Counted from the stretch's first letter, positions 22,729 through 34,984 are shown. The stretch is DNA of 64,000 nucleotides from Papaver somniferum (GCF_003573695.1 NC_039367.1:31024442-31088441); one strand, 5' to 3'. Numbers and translations: made by a program. Notes: generated by a model from the letters alone, not told the origin.

Positions 22729-23820
22729 TTGAGAGAAAAAGGAAAGTTTCCTAGTCAACCACAACCTAACCCTAAGGGAGTCCATAAAATATATTTAGCT
22801 GGTGAGAAATCATCAAACCATGTGAACTCGATAACAACCCTTAGGAGTGGTAAAACGGTAGACAATAAGGTAGCCATGCCTAGTGGACATACTGTGGTTC
22901 CACCTTCTACTTCCCAAGAGGAGCCCGTAGATGAGGAAATTGAAACAGTCTCTAAGGATTCCCAAGAAATTCCTGATAGAACTACCTTTGTGCCTAGAGC
23001 CCCATATCCATATCTGTTAGCCCCAACAAATAAGGAGTTGACTTTCAACGAGATAATGAAAACATTTAAGCAGGTGAAAATCAACATTCCGTTATTAGAA
23101 GAAACTAGGCAGATGCCTGCTTATGCCAAGTTCCTTAAAGATCTTTGTACACAAAAGCGTAAGCTTAATGTCCATAAGAAAGCCTTTTTAGCTGGTCAAG
23201 TAAGTTCCATCCTTCTGAACCAAACACCCCCTATGTATAAGGACCCTGGATGCCCCACCATATCTTGTACGATCGGTAATCACATGGTCGGTAAATCTTT
23301 ACTTGACTTAAGATCTAGTGCTAACTTACTACTGTATCATGTATACACCCAGCTAGGTCTTGGTAAGTTGAAACCGACTAAAATGATACTACAATTAGCT
23401 GATAGGTCTGTCAAAGTCCCCCGTGGTGTCATAGAGGATGTTATGATTGAGGTTGATAAGTTTATCTATCCAGTGGATTTCGTTGTTCTAGACACCCAGC
23501 CTGTTCAGGACTCAAGTGCTCAAATCCCAGTAATTTTAGGTCGCCCATTTTTAGCCACAGCTAACGCTGTCATCAACTGTAGGACTGGGCTTATGAACAT
23601 ATCCTTTGATAATATAACCACTGAACTAAATGTCTTTGTCACTAGACAACCTTCTGAGAACGATGATTTAGAAGAAGTGAATATGATTAGCACTTTAGTT
23701 CAGGATTTGGTTCAGGATAATTGGATTGACACTTTACTGGTAGATTCTTTAGATGATTTTGAGGAAACCATTCTCTTAGATCAGATATGTGATAAATCTT
23801 TAGAAGAAGATCTTGAGTAG
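22729..23820 (+). CDS. gag C-terminus plus aspartic protease, Athila-like
   Basis: Open frame of 363 codons, the longest in the window. Residues 14-42 (NPKGVHK...ITTLRSGK) are the end of gag. Residues about 85-165 form the linker typical of Athila (FKQVKINIPLLEE, MPAYAKFLKDLC). The pepsin-like protease follows: the active-site motif at 193 reads D-L-R-S-S where active relatives have D-[TL]-G-[AS]-S, and the second hallmark ILGRPFLA is at 269-276 with LQLADRSVKVPRG between. Loss of the active-site glycine suggests a dead enzyme although the frame is open. The frame's first ATG is arbitrary, since translation was continuous with gag. A smaller frame at 23833-24150 continues acidic repeats without a recognised domain. 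Confidence 0.75.
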   Translation: MREKGKFPSQPQPNPKGVHKIYLAGEKSSNHVNSITTLRSGKTVDNKVAMPSGHTVVPPSTSQEEPVDEEIETVSKDSQEIPDRTTFVPRAPYPYLLAPTNKELTFNEIMKTFKQVKINIPLLEETRQMPAYAKFLKDLCTQKRKLNVHKKAFLAGQVSSILLNQTPPMYKDPGCPTISCTIGNHMVGKSLLDLRSSANLLLYHVYTQLGLGKLKPTKMILQLADRSVKVPRGVIEDVMIEVDKFIYPVDFVVLDTQPVQDSSAQIPVILGRPFLATANAVINCRTGLMNISFDNITTELNVFVTRQPSENDDLEEVNMISTLVQDLVQDNWIDTLLVDSLDDFEETILLDQICDKSLEEDLE

Positions 23821-23832
23821 TTTAAAGATTCT

Positions 23833-25528
23833 ATGGACCCAAAATTTCAGGCAACAGTTTCAGGTTTTTCTGCGAATAATGATGACCCTAAGTTTGAGGG
23901 TAGAGAACTAGAAGAATCTCTAGAGTATTTTAAGGACTCTGAAGATCCGGAAATTCAAGCAATAGTTAGAGGTTTGTATGTAAACCCTAAGTTTGGGGGT
24001 AGTGATGGTTCTTGTGATTGTCTCGTATCCCTAATTAGAGTCCCTAACTTGGGACTCGAGCCTTGTGCATCTGAGATATTACTTGAGTCTTTTCAGACTC
24101 CGCAACCCGATCCTCCTGATACTGTCCAGGAGGTAACCCATGTATTATAAACCCGTTTTTCGGATGAATCTATTTATCGATACACACATATGAAGTTCAA
24201 TTACGCTCCACAGATAAACCCAGTTGTCTTGACAGAAACTTTAGATGAGAACGTGCTTCTTCTTTTGTTTTTTCTGAACCAGTGCAGTTATCTCATACTG
24301 GTGTCAGCTCTATTTGGTCTTATGGACCCACAATTGTTTCGACTATTGATATATGACTTTGGAAGGTGACGATCCTTTTTGAGGTATTTGATGTCTAGAT
24401 AAAGACTTTAAATTTAGCATTTCCTGGGAGGTACCCAAGCTCATGCTTACGGTAATATCCTTCCTTATTTATTTTTCCATCCATCAAGTGGTAACAGTTT
24501 CTTATTGTTCATGCTTTTAATTTCATCTTTAGAACATTGAGGACAATGTTAGATTTAATTTTGGAGGTGGGGAAGAAACTTTTTGTTAGCTCTTACCTGC
24601 AATAAATAAACTCTGGAGCCTAGAAATTTATCCTTACTAAGGTTGGCACTAACAAATCTAAGTGGATGAGAACATCTTGGTTATAGGAGTTGAGGAACCA
24701 ATCTGATTAGATGGAAACATCTAAAGAGTCTATTCATAAAAGCACAGAGCTCAGTTGTTAGAATTAAAAAAAAACAAACATGGTAGTTTCGCCATATCTC
24801 GTTGAATTTTAATCCTTCTTTTCTTTTTTCATTTTTTTTAAGTGATTTGGTGGGGCACATGATTCAAGTTGTTACCATTGCTAGGGAGAAATAGAGTGAT
24901 TGAAATACCATGAAAAAAAAATTGACCAGACCATCAGACCAACCGGAATAAATTCAATAAATTCGACCACTGGTGCCCTTGTATATGCCAGTTGTGTTGA
25001 CCTAGAGTTAGGTTTATCGACCACTGGTTCCCTTGTATTTTCCAGTTGTGTTGATATTAGTCATACCGGTATCTCAGTCCATTAGGATAGGTTCATCTTG
25101 GCAGAGGCCTTTAGACAGATATGGGAAACACCGTTCACTTTAAACCATCTTTTTTTTCTCTTTATCCATCTTCTTAATCTTTCCATGTGATTGATTGACT
25201 CCGGTTATGATGTCTAGCAAATATCTGAGTAGAGCTCTGTCACTTATATATGAATTATAGTATGCTGAGTGCAAACTCGTGTACAACAATTGGAATTTCG
25301 CATCAGGGTACTTCCTCCTATAGTCAATGTTTGTATGTCAACCAAGGAGATTCTTTAGTGCCTTCCAAGGTTCTGGTAGATAGCTAGGGTCTAGAGTAAA
25401 GGTTTTATGGGTGCACCTTGGGTAAACCCTCCGGAGACAACACTCCGCGTTTAACGGCTTGCTGCACGTGCTAAGTGTAGTCATTTTATTTTCTAGATTA
25501 TTTTTTCTCGAGGACTAGCAAATAATAA
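23833..25528 (+). other. Non-coding 3' half of the Athila-like interior
   Basis: Apart from a short acidic frame to 24150, this 1.7 kb has no coding frame. It includes two related words TTCGACCACTGGTGCCCTTG and TCGACCACTGGTTCCCTTG, each followed by CCAGTTGTGTTGA (about 24960-25060). Pol should lie before this position; it has been lost. Confidence 0.6.
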
Positions 25529-25542
25529 GTTTGGGGGTATTT
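25529..25542 (+). other. Polypurine tract of the Athila-like element
   Basis: AAGTTTGGGGGTATT directly before the TGATAGACAC start of the 3' LTR, the usual plus-strand primer position. Confidence 0.6.
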
Positions 25543-27023
25543 GATAGACACATTTTTGTGTCTAAGTTGTCCTCAATTTTCTGTATTGTTGGTACTCCGA
25601 TTTGTGCTTATTTTGGTGTTTTGTGCGTTTGTAGGTATTTTTAGAAAAATCGGCTCGAAAAATTATGTGAAACACCCCCCGAAAGACAACTGCTAAATGG
25701 ACCCCAGTTTTGGATAAGGGGCACCTCAGTTGGGCATCTACTATTCGCACCCCCAGTCTGGTTAAGGGGACTTCATCCTCTTCGTTTGAATTTAGAAATA
25801 TGGCGGGAAAATTGGAACAGAATTAGGGTTGGGAATTTGAAGAAGTTCTAGGGAGATTCAATGGCTGAAATCACTCGGGTTTGTTCTAATTGTCAACACA
25901 GGAATGGTATGGGTGTTGGATTCAATCCAATTAGGCTAGATAATCACCAATCGAAGAACTCAGGACTGGTATATTTCCCGTGAGAATATTCTCGGGACTT
26001 GGAAGATTTGCACGATTTGCACGAGTCAGAGCATGGAGATATTCTTCTGAGACGTCTTTTGAGCATGATTGGAGTGTGCTGTCTTCAGAATACCGCGTGG
26101 AGAAACCAAAAATGGAAATTATTCTCTAATCTGGCCGTGAAGAATAATCGCATTCAACGGGGAATATTTGGAATTATTAGAGATTATTTTCGGTACCATA
26201 AGGCTATATAAGTTGTTTCTAAGATGTAGAGTCGGGGAGGGAGAGTTTGGGGAGCAGTTTAGAGCTTCAACAGAGCTGAAAATCAAGTTGCAGGAAAACT
26301 GTTTTCTGCTGGTGCACTGAAGAACACGAAGAACTTTAGACGCACAAAGACAGTCGTTTATCAACAGTGACAACGACAGAGGGGTGAGGGCCGATGCTAC
26401 AACATCAGTGACGGTTCACATATATCGTTCTCTGTAACAGATGGTTTGTAACACTTATAATTGTTACAAACCCGGTTTTTAATTATTTTCTCCCCTATTA
26501 TCGTCCTTGTAAGCACCTTTTGAGCAATGAATTATTTTTTTGAGTGTGTTTCCATGATGAAGAGCTAAACCCAATCCTTGGGTCTATGGAGGAAGTTGTT
26601 GTTTCGGTAAAAGTGATATATCTTTATTTTAAATTAATTATAGCAATTCTATTATGATTTTTGCATTGAACTAAAAATGGATTATATGATTTTGATTAGT
26701 TAGGTGTATTTTCTTTTGATAGAATATGTTTGCTTTAGAGTTTTGATATTCTATGCTTTGATTAACATCTATTCTTTTAAAAATCTACATGTCTAGGCAA
26801 TACTATTAGAATCAATTTGAATGTTGAGTTGCGAAATTATTGTTTTATTAAATCACTAATATCGACCAATGGTGGAATTCTAGCCCCAGTATCTCCACAA
26901 TATTCACATAACCTTTTTATTTGAGTTTATTATTATCATTTATAAAATTTAAGTCTAAAAAAATCTGCTTTCACAAGTCTTGAACGAACCATCTTACTAC
27001 AACATCATTTAAAATAACCATCA
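25543..27023 (+). repeat. 3' LTR of the Athila-like element
   Basis: 1481 bp, starts TGATAGACACATTTTTGTGT and ends ATAACCATCA, followed by GTAAT (27024-27028). Confidence 0.85.
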
Positions 27024-27028
27024 GTAAT

Positions 27029-27423
27029 CCATATCAAACATTAGGCACACACACCACAAAATCAATCAGATTCTTAGCTAATAAACACAATAACACATTA
27101 TAAAGTTCTAGTTTAAGCAACACAAATATTGGATTAAACCTACTAATAATTTGAACTGAGAATCATTTCCAAAGAAATTCCTCTAATCATTGTACAAGAA
27201 AATAATTTCCTTGTATCCTATTCAATATAATTGGCATGTGTATCTATAAGTTACACATCTAATTATCATGTGTAACTAGTAGCTACACATCCATTTAGCT
27301 TGTGTACCTAAAAGTTACACATCTAATTAGCATGTGTAACTAATAGTTACACATCCAAAAAAGGTCAAATAACTTACAACAAATCAGTAGCCAACCTTAT
27401 TAAACTCCGGAAAGTCCCCAGCT
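27029..27423. mobile_element. Pack-MULE-like segment, right part
   Basis: Continues the segment interrupted at 18735. It has four or more TGTGTAAC/GTTACACA palindromes (27235-27355). It ends abruptly at CCCCAG, where the reverse copia LTR starts in mid-sequence, so its right terminus is deleted. Confidence 0.4.
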
Positions 27424-28479
27424 TAACCGTGTTCATCTTCTTCACAACTAGTTCAAATGACTTCAAAAGAACTAGTTCAAGAGTTGTTCAATTACTTAGG
27501 TCTTTATGAATAGACACAATTGAAACAAAATCGGTTTGATTCACTTGAATCACTTCATGAACAATATAGCCACGGTCTGCAAAGATTGGATTCCTTATTG
27601 ATTTATTATTTAAGTTCATGAACTTCCGATTTGAGAAATATAATCAGCTTGGGTACGCGTACGGGTACATGTACCATAGCTACCGTATTTGAGTTTACAA
27701 ACTCGGTAGAAAATTTTGGTCGAAAACTTTCGGGGGTACGAGTACCTAAGGTGACTCGTTTAACAGTTTGCAAACTAACAAACTCAGCAGAAATTTTCGG
27801 TTCGAAAACTTCTGCTGGTACGCGTACCCAACCTGTCTCCTTCACCAATATTATATGCACATATATGCACACACTTGGTTTCCGGCACATGGATTTATAC
27901 ACTAATGTGCGAACACACTATATATACTTATATACATAGTTGGTTACGTAATCTCAAATCTACATTTCAATCATTGAAACATTCTTCTATAATGTTATAA
28001 CAGCCGTTATTCACAACTATCGTCATCAAAGCTATTTTCAAGATTGAAACGTCATCATGACTTTCGTCACGGGTTAAGGTGAAAAGTGGTTAAAACGAAA
28101 TATTACCAACACCTATTTTGAGAAAAAGATAGGCGAGTGAACTCGGCTCGAAATAGCAAATGTGTATATACGAAAACTATTATACTTATACGACTTTGTC
28201 TCAAGAATATGAGATAGAGAGGTAGAATTTTGAGTGATAGATAAGTTCAAGTATCCACATACCTTTTAGTCAGATGAAGTTCCACCGGTTCCTTGAGTAG
28301 TTCTTCTTCTTCTTAAGATGATCGTCATGGAGTCTCGAGCTCAACTACACTTAACTGTCCTAGTCCGAGACTTAGATATAGGTAGTCTAGAAATCAAGAC
28401 ATATAGTTGTGACAACTAAACTTGATAAAAATGCTTGAGATAGCAACACGTGCGAGTTCAACCGAGCAATGCTCTAACA
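27424..28479 (-). mobile_element. Truncated 5' LTR of the reverse copia element
   Basis: Closely matches 13120-14170 of the other LTR of this insertion and ends GCTCTAACA, followed by CTATC (28480-28484), the partner of CTATC at 11727-11731. Only the first 1056 bp of the LTR (in element orientation) survive; the remainder of the LTR and the primer-binding site are missing on the left, where the junction is a deletion. Confidence 0.75.
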
Positions 28480-28484
28480 CTATC

Positions 28485-29921
28485 TCTGGTCATCATCATT
28501 ATTATCATTTTGAACGTGCAATTACCCTCTGAATCAACATGACAATGATACATAAATGGTTTTTTAGAATCCCAGTTGACATCCTTTATTTTATCTCAAT
28601 ATTAGTTCGAAAACTCCTTTATCTCCTTCTTTATTAAACACTATAGAGGTTTTGTGTCCAAATTAATCATTGAAGTATTAGGAAAAGTGGTCGAAAACTG
28701 ACTGGAAAGGTCGCCGAAAGATATCTCAGGTGACTGGTCAACTAACGGTCAAATTAACGTCCAGCTGAGTCAACTAAAAGTCAATGGTTGGTCAAGGTCA
28801 ACGAGTCAGGTCTGGGTCAAAACAATAAATCAGTGAGTCAAGAACTCAAGGCCGCTCTGAATGAACCAACTCAGTCAGATAACTAAGTCAGGAAAGTCAA
28901 ATTCAGTCAGATATCTATATGACTTGAAGGTTTATGGCCTAAGCCATTTGCACAGGCCAGAGGTTTTTTGTCGCATAATGATAGTGCAACACATAACAAG
29001 TCTTGAGAATAATCTAACAATTGCACCGGAAATGCTTCAATTCATTATTACCTGCAACTGCAGCTTCAAGCCACAACCTAAACATGAACTGCTTCTCAAT
29101 TAATGTACCTCAAACCTAGACTATAACTATAACTACAACTCCAACTATATCTATCTCAAATCTCTATTTCATTCTTCCAATCCTTGTAACCATTTCTGCA
29201 ATTGATCTTCTCAACCCACCAACAACTCAACCTCATAAGTCCTAAATTTCTGATATTCTTTCCTACAATTCTGAGCAACCACAATCAAGTCAATATACAA
29301 AACCACCAACACATCCAAAATCAGAACATGCTCATGCATAAAATTCTTGGTTTCAATTGTACCTCATCAACATAACCCAAATTCATTCACCACCAGACCT
29401 ATACCTTCTCAAACTCGATTCCATCACCAGATATTTCCAATTCAGAAACCCTAATTCTTAATTTGGGGAAGAACATGATAAACCCTAATTTGATTCTCAA
29501 ATTCCCAATCAACACAAAACTAAACTCCAAATAATTGATTTGACTTCAATTTAAACAAAATCCATTTTAATATTTTCAGCAATTCACACCCATAATTCGT
29601 AATAGAGAATCAAATAACGGAAACCCTTATTTACCTCATCTACATGATTGTGAATTTGAATCAGCACCCAAATTAACCCCATCTTTGTAATTCACCATAA
29701 TTCTCCCTTGATTCAACAATCCTCTCTTGATTTTCATCACTCAAATCAAAACCCTAATTTTGGTTTGCAACATCATCACTTTTGCTTCTCCCTGAGCTCA
29801 AACGTCCAAGAATTATCACAATCACCTTTAGCTCAACATATTAGAAAGCCTCTATGAATATATTACACAAGAACAAGATCAATTTTGTCGAATTGAGATA
29901 ACCAGAGGAAAAGAAGAAGAA
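28485..29921 (-). mobile_element. Chromovirus-like LTR, piece 3
   Basis: Non-coding flank of the reverse copia insertion. It contains a run of short GGTCAACTAA / GTCAACTAAAAGTCAA words (28730-28830) and CT-rich stretches. The small frames here have no domain. It is interpreted as the continuation of piece 2 because the copia target duplication joins them. Confidence 0.35.
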
Positions 29922-31034
29922 CAACAGAAGAAGATAAAACAAGCCTCTATGAATATCTTAAGGAAATCGCAGATTGCATAACTGGACACTTTCAAAACAT
30001 TGCTACCACTGTTAGTCCCACTATTTACCAAAGCATGACAGACCTCATTCCTAGTAGCATAATTGATTTCGATAACGAAATGCTTTGTTGTACTTCCTCG
30101 GAAACTGAAATAAAAAACATTCTTTTTTTATGGAACCTGATAAAAGTCCTGGCCCGAATGGTTTCCCGCTAATTTTTCCAATAAAATTGGGAAACCGTAG
30201 GGCCTGACCTGATCAACATGGTTCAATCTTTCTTCATATATGAAAATCTCTTTAAGGAAACGAATGCCTCATTCATCTCTTTAATCCCGAAAACTCTTAA
30301 CCCCACTACTCCACTACTCCTGCCGAGTTTAAGCTAAGATCCCTTGCCAACACGTCCTATAAAATAATATCGAAACTAATGGCAGGAAGAATGAAAGGTC
30401 GTTTGGGAAAAATTATTTCACTATATCAATTTTCCTTCATTCCTGGAAGGCAAATCTCTGAAAATATTACGATTGCACATGAAATCATTCACAAGATGAA
30501 GAACTCTAAATCAAAAAAGGGATTTATAGGATTAAAAATATATATGTCCAAAGCTTTCGACAGAGTCGAATGGGACTTCCTGATACAAATTATGACCAAA
30601 ATAGGATTCAACAACAAGTGTGTAAACTTGTGTACTAATGTATTTCAACAACTTCTCTTTCTATTTTACTGAACCGGTCCCTCACTAAGTTCTTCAAGCC
30701 TACCAGAGGTTTGAGATAAGGAGACCTAATGTCTCCATATTTGTTTCTTTTCTATATGGAAGCGCTTTCTAGATCAATAATACATGCTGAAAACACAAGA
30801 ATGATAAAATATATCAAAATAGTTCACCAAGATCCCTCTATAATCCACTTATTGTTCGCTGACGACTGTCTATTATTTTGTAAGATAAATGAAAAAACTT
30901 GTCATAATTTAGTCAACATGTTCAAGAACTTGGGTTTAGCTTCAGGGAAACTTATTAATCTAAGTAAATCGGGTGTCTTCTTTAGCCCTAAATCTAAAAC
31001 AAGCATAAGAAACAGAGTTAAAGAAATTCTAGGA
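29922..31034 (+). pseudogene. LINE (L1-type) reverse transcriptase, part 1
   Basis: A 5'-truncated plant non-LTR retrotransposon starts here in its reverse-transcriptase region: EIADCITGHFQNIA, then DKSPGPNGFPLIF, KLMAGRMKGRLG, FIPGRQISENI, KAFDRVEWDFL, GLR-stop-GD, SPYLFLFYMEAL and LLFADDCLLF (30849-30872). Stops and frameshifts are present (for example near 30130, 30190 and 30715). In motif A the usual catalytic Asp before MSKAFD is Tyr, and a stop replaces Gln in the GLRQGD motif, while FADD is kept. It is broken after ILGVT at GTTAC (31035-31039) by the copia complex, and the frame resumes at 41177. Confidence 0.85.
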
Positions 31035-31039
31035 GTTAC

Positions 31040-33519
31040 TGTTAGAGCACTGCTCGGTCGAACTCGCAAGCGTTGCTATCTCAAGCTTGTTTGTCAAGTT
31101 TAGTTGCCAAAACTATAAGTCTTGATTTCTAGTGTACTTATAGATATGTCTCGTATTAGGATAGAATGTGTAGTTGAGCTTTAGACTTCACGACGTTCAT
31201 CGATTGAAGACGAATAACTACTAAGGGGAGCTTGTGGAACTTCATCAACAAAATGTATGTGGAGACTTGAAGTCATCTATCACTCAAAAGTCTATTTCTA
31301 TTATATCTCCTATTGAGACAAAAGTCGTATAGAAATATAGACTTTACTTTATACACATTTGATATTTCGTGCTGAGTTTAACTCGCATACATATTTCTCG
31401 GAATATGTGTTGGTAAGCTTTCGCTTTAACCAAGATTATCTTTTATTCTTGACGAAATTCAAAAGATGATCATGTGAAAATCACCTGGTAACATCTTACA
31501 TGATTTGTGTGAGACAGTCATTTGATGAAGACTCGGATTTCGTATTAATATATTGATCACTTGAAAATTGCTTTGAAGCTAATAGTTTGTGTGAGATAGC
31601 TATTCCCGTCTTCTAAAAATGTTTCAATCATTAAAATGGAGTTTAAAACAATTAACCATTGATTGAATATAGCATAGTATGCATACTTGTATGTTAACTG
31701 TTGCATGTTACTCCAAGTTCGGGAACCATAGTATGCATACCCGTATGCGTACTGGTTTAACAGTTGAAGTCCGAGGACTTAATATGCATACCCATATGCG
31801 TACTGGATTAACATCTCAAGTCCAGGAATTTAGTATCTATATTTGTTTGCATAATAATTCAACTGAGTTCGGTTGTGAACGACAGTATGCGTACCTGTTG
31901 CATACTGGCGGACAGACCAAGTCCGGAACTCTAAGTATGCGTACCCGTTTGCATACTTGAGTGGGTTATGTTCTAAAATCGGTTTATTCATGAACAAATA
32001 CACTTATATGAAAAGGAATACAATGTTTTTCAAACCGTGTCTATAATGTTCATGAATTGATTCGAGTGAATCAAAATCGATTTTGCTTCAATTGTGTCTT
32101 GTATATTTCTATGAGACTGTAAACAATTGAACAACTCTATAACTAGTTTCATCTGAGTCATTTGAACTACTTGTGATAAAGATGAACAAGGTTGATATGA
32201 AAGTGTTCATATGTCTACGGTTAACTATTTTTGAGCCAACCAAGTGTACACGTTTAGGTACGGTTACCCATATTTAAATGAAGGCACATTTCATTTGTGT
32301 ATAACTAGCTAAGTTCTATCTAACGGTTGAAAGATATTAGCTTGAATCTAATCAGGTTTTCAATTAACAGTGAATATTGAATAATTTGTTACCAAGGTAG
32401 CATTGACTGCAAACCCTGATTTGAAAACTATATAAGGGAGAACTCTAGCAACTGGGAAACCTAATCCCCACACCTCATGTGTGATACTAGTTGCGGCTAG
32501 AGTCGATTCCCATTTAACCTAAGTTTTTCTAAAACCATTATAGGTTAACGAATTGAAGACGTCATTGGGATTCTGACATGTTTTGATCTTACTTTGTTCT
32601 ATCGTATTGATTATTATCTTCTCTAAGATTTTCTTGAGATTTAATCTCTGGAAGGTAGGATAAAAAGCAGTCACAAACATCTTCGTCTCATCGTTTGTAA
32701 TTCCACAATATCTTGTTTCGCTACCATACGATTAAGATTATTGTGAGGTGATTGATATTTGTTCTTCGGGAATATAAGTACGGCGTATCAATTGGTTCCT
32801 GTTCACCTTGATTTATCAAAAGACGGGTTAAAAACTCGTAGGTATTCCTGTGGGAGACAGATTTATCTATTCAATATATTTTTCTGTGTGAGACATATTT
32901 GTTTATCAAGTCTTCGACTTTGGGTCGTAGCAACTCTTAGTTGTGGGTGAGATCATCTAAAGGAATCAAGTGTGTAGAGTCCTGCTGGGATTCAGAGGCG
33001 CAAGGAACGCGACTGTACCTTAATCAGTGTGAGATTGGTTAGGACTCAACTACATTCCAGTCTGAAGTTAACTTGTAATAGGTTAGAGTCTATAGCGGCT
33101 TAATACTGTGTGGTGTTCAAATATGGACTAGGTCCCGTGGATTTTCTGCATTTGCTTTTTCCTGGTTAACAAAATTTCTGGTGTCTGTGTTATTTCTTTT
33201 CCGCATTATATTTTTAAATAATTGAAATGTCACAGGTTGTACGTAGTTCAATCAATTAGATAATCCAACCTTTGGTTGTTGATATAAATCGATTGATACT
33301 TAGATGTTAGTCTTTAATACCATTCAAGTTATTTCTCATATTAATCCGGCTTACATATTTCTATCTGTTCGATTGCATATTGATTTTAGAAATTGAGATA
33401 TAAATCTTGGATGTATTTTCCTTGATTGAGTCTGACTGTCTAGTTGATTCTCTTGGAAATATATTAGAGTTTTTCCATACAGATTGCCTAAACGAAATAT
33501 TGGGTCCCCTGATTTTTCA
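31040..33519 (+). repeat. 5' LTR of the copia element
   Basis: 2480 bp, TGTTAGAGCACTGCTCGG to TGATTTTTCA. It has the U3 GCGTAC repeats at about 31735-31960, TATA box at 32429-32436 and the tail GACTGTCTAGTTGATTCTCTTGG shared by all copies. Short open frames inside have no coding features. Confidence 0.85.
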
Positions 33520-33521
33520 AT

Positions 33522-33533
33522 TGGTATCAGAGC
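33522..33533 (+). other. Primer-binding site of the copia element
   Basis: TGGTATCAGAGC, two bases after the 5' LTR, complementary to the 3' end of initiator methionine tRNA; this is the standard primer site of plant copia elements. Confidence 0.9.
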
Positions 33534-33578
33534 CGGCAAACATGTTTAAGACCTCTGTGTTTGTATCAATCTGACTCT

Positions 33579-34984
33579 ATGGACACAAGTGTTATCTTTA
33601 TAAACGTACCACCAGTCTTCAGTGGCTCGAATTACTCATGGTGGAAAATTGCTATGTGTGCCTTTCTACAAGCACGTGATTTTCAAACATGGGTTCGTGT
33701 TGTTAATGGCTATTATTCCCCGGTTGTTACAGAAGGCGATGTAACTTTTTCAAAGAATACTGGTAGGTATGAGCCTGGCGAGATCCTTGCTGGGAAGCAA
33801 AATTCTGACGGCTTAAATGTTATCATACATTCCATTACCCATATCTTCAGAACCATGTGACTACGTGCACTAAGTCTAAAGATGCCTGTATACGAAGGAA
33901 ATTCCTCTGAGAAAGTAGCTAGGATTCAAAACCTAAATTCTGATTGGGAAAACCTTTGTATGGTTGATGAAGATTCTGTCGATGAGTTTAATCACAAAGT
34001 GTCTGAAATTGTTAATGCATCTTTTTCATTGGGTAAGACTATTCCTGAAAAGGAAATTGTGATGAAAATTCTCATATCGCTTCCAACTAGATACGATTCT
34101 AAGAAACACGCCATCGTTTAAGGAAATAACCTTAATATTCTTCTTTCCAGAAATGCTCTTGTTGGGAAGTCAAAGATCTTTGATCACGAGCATATATCCA
34201 AATCTGGAAAGGATATTGCTTTCGAAGCACAAAAGAACACTAAATTACTTGATAAAAGTAAAAGTGTTGACAACTCTGAAGTTGATCCCATTGAGACTGA
34301 TTCATAAGATTAAGATCTTGACAACTTAACTTCACTGATAACAAGACAGTTTAGAGATCTTCTGTTGAAGAGAAGTAAACGATTCATCAGAGATAAGCCC
34401 AGGTCATTAGTCAAACCTCACGACCGTGCCCCTCCTAAAAATAGAGACACCATCGACACTGATGAAGAGGATATGCCACAGTGCTTCAAGTGTAAAGGTT
34501 TTGGTCATTTTGCTAATGAGTGTCCACATCGCTGAAAGTACACTGGGAATAAAGGTCTTGCTGCAACCCTTGATGAAATGTCTGATCACTATGATTCCAA
34601 CGATGATGAAAAGTCAAGTTGTGCACTCCTTGGTGAAAATATTGATTTTGATAATTGTATCAATACGTACATCAATCTTGATATTCTTTCTGGAGAAATT
34701 TCGTCAACCACTATGGAGGATAAAATGGATTTTCCCTGTCTACTAAAAATTCTATTTCACATGTTTCAGGTACCGCAATTTGTTTAGCAGCATGCTCAGC
34801 TATGGTGTCTGAACCGTCCTCCACATTGACATGTTCTTATTGTACTTTTAAGGGTCATGAACTCTCTATGTTTTTCAAGTACAAGCATAAAATAAGATAT
34901 GTCAATAAACTTCAATGGAGAGCAAACCGATTAGCAAACAAGCTCAAGCTTGTTGAAAAGTCTAACTTATCTAAGGTAAGTTAA
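33579..34984 (+). pseudogene. copia gag with zinc knuckle, broken
   Basis: The frame starts MDTSVIFINVPPVFSGSNYSW, the N-terminal domain of plant copia gag (FxGxNYxxW), with ALL-type middle region ending KIFISLP-like ILISLPTRYDSKK. Stops or frameshifts occur near 33858, 34119 and 34305. A CCHC zinc knuckle reads CFKCKGFGHFANECPH (34480-34530), followed by a stop, then an acidic DEMSDHYDSNDDE stretch. A second Cys-rich stretch CSYCTFKGHELSMFFK followed by LQWRANRLANKLKLVEK (34830-34970) resembles the coiled segment seen after gag in this kind of element. After 34984 no protease, integrase or reverse transcriptase follows. Confidence 0.75.

Larger units (their letters stand above)
18736..27023 (+). 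mobile_element. Complete Athila-like Ty3/gypsy element lacking pol
   Basis: Two near-identical LTRs (18736-20225 and 25543-27023) and a perfect 5-bp duplication GTAAT (18731-18735 and 27024-27028) define an 8288-bp insertion. The internal region of 5.3 kb holds a primer-binding site, a decayed gag and a protease with its upstream gag part, then about 1.7 kb without coding sequence and a polypurine tract. I see no reverse transcriptase, RNase H, integrase or env-like frame. It therefore depends on enzymes supplied by another element. Athila assignment rests on the gag C-terminus and protease wording. Confidence 0.85.

Noticed and set aside
27606..27939. Frames on both strands of about 100 codons
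   Set aside because: They cover the GTACGCG repeats of the copia LTR; the two strands overlap fully and match 13301-13691 in the other LTR only as DNA.
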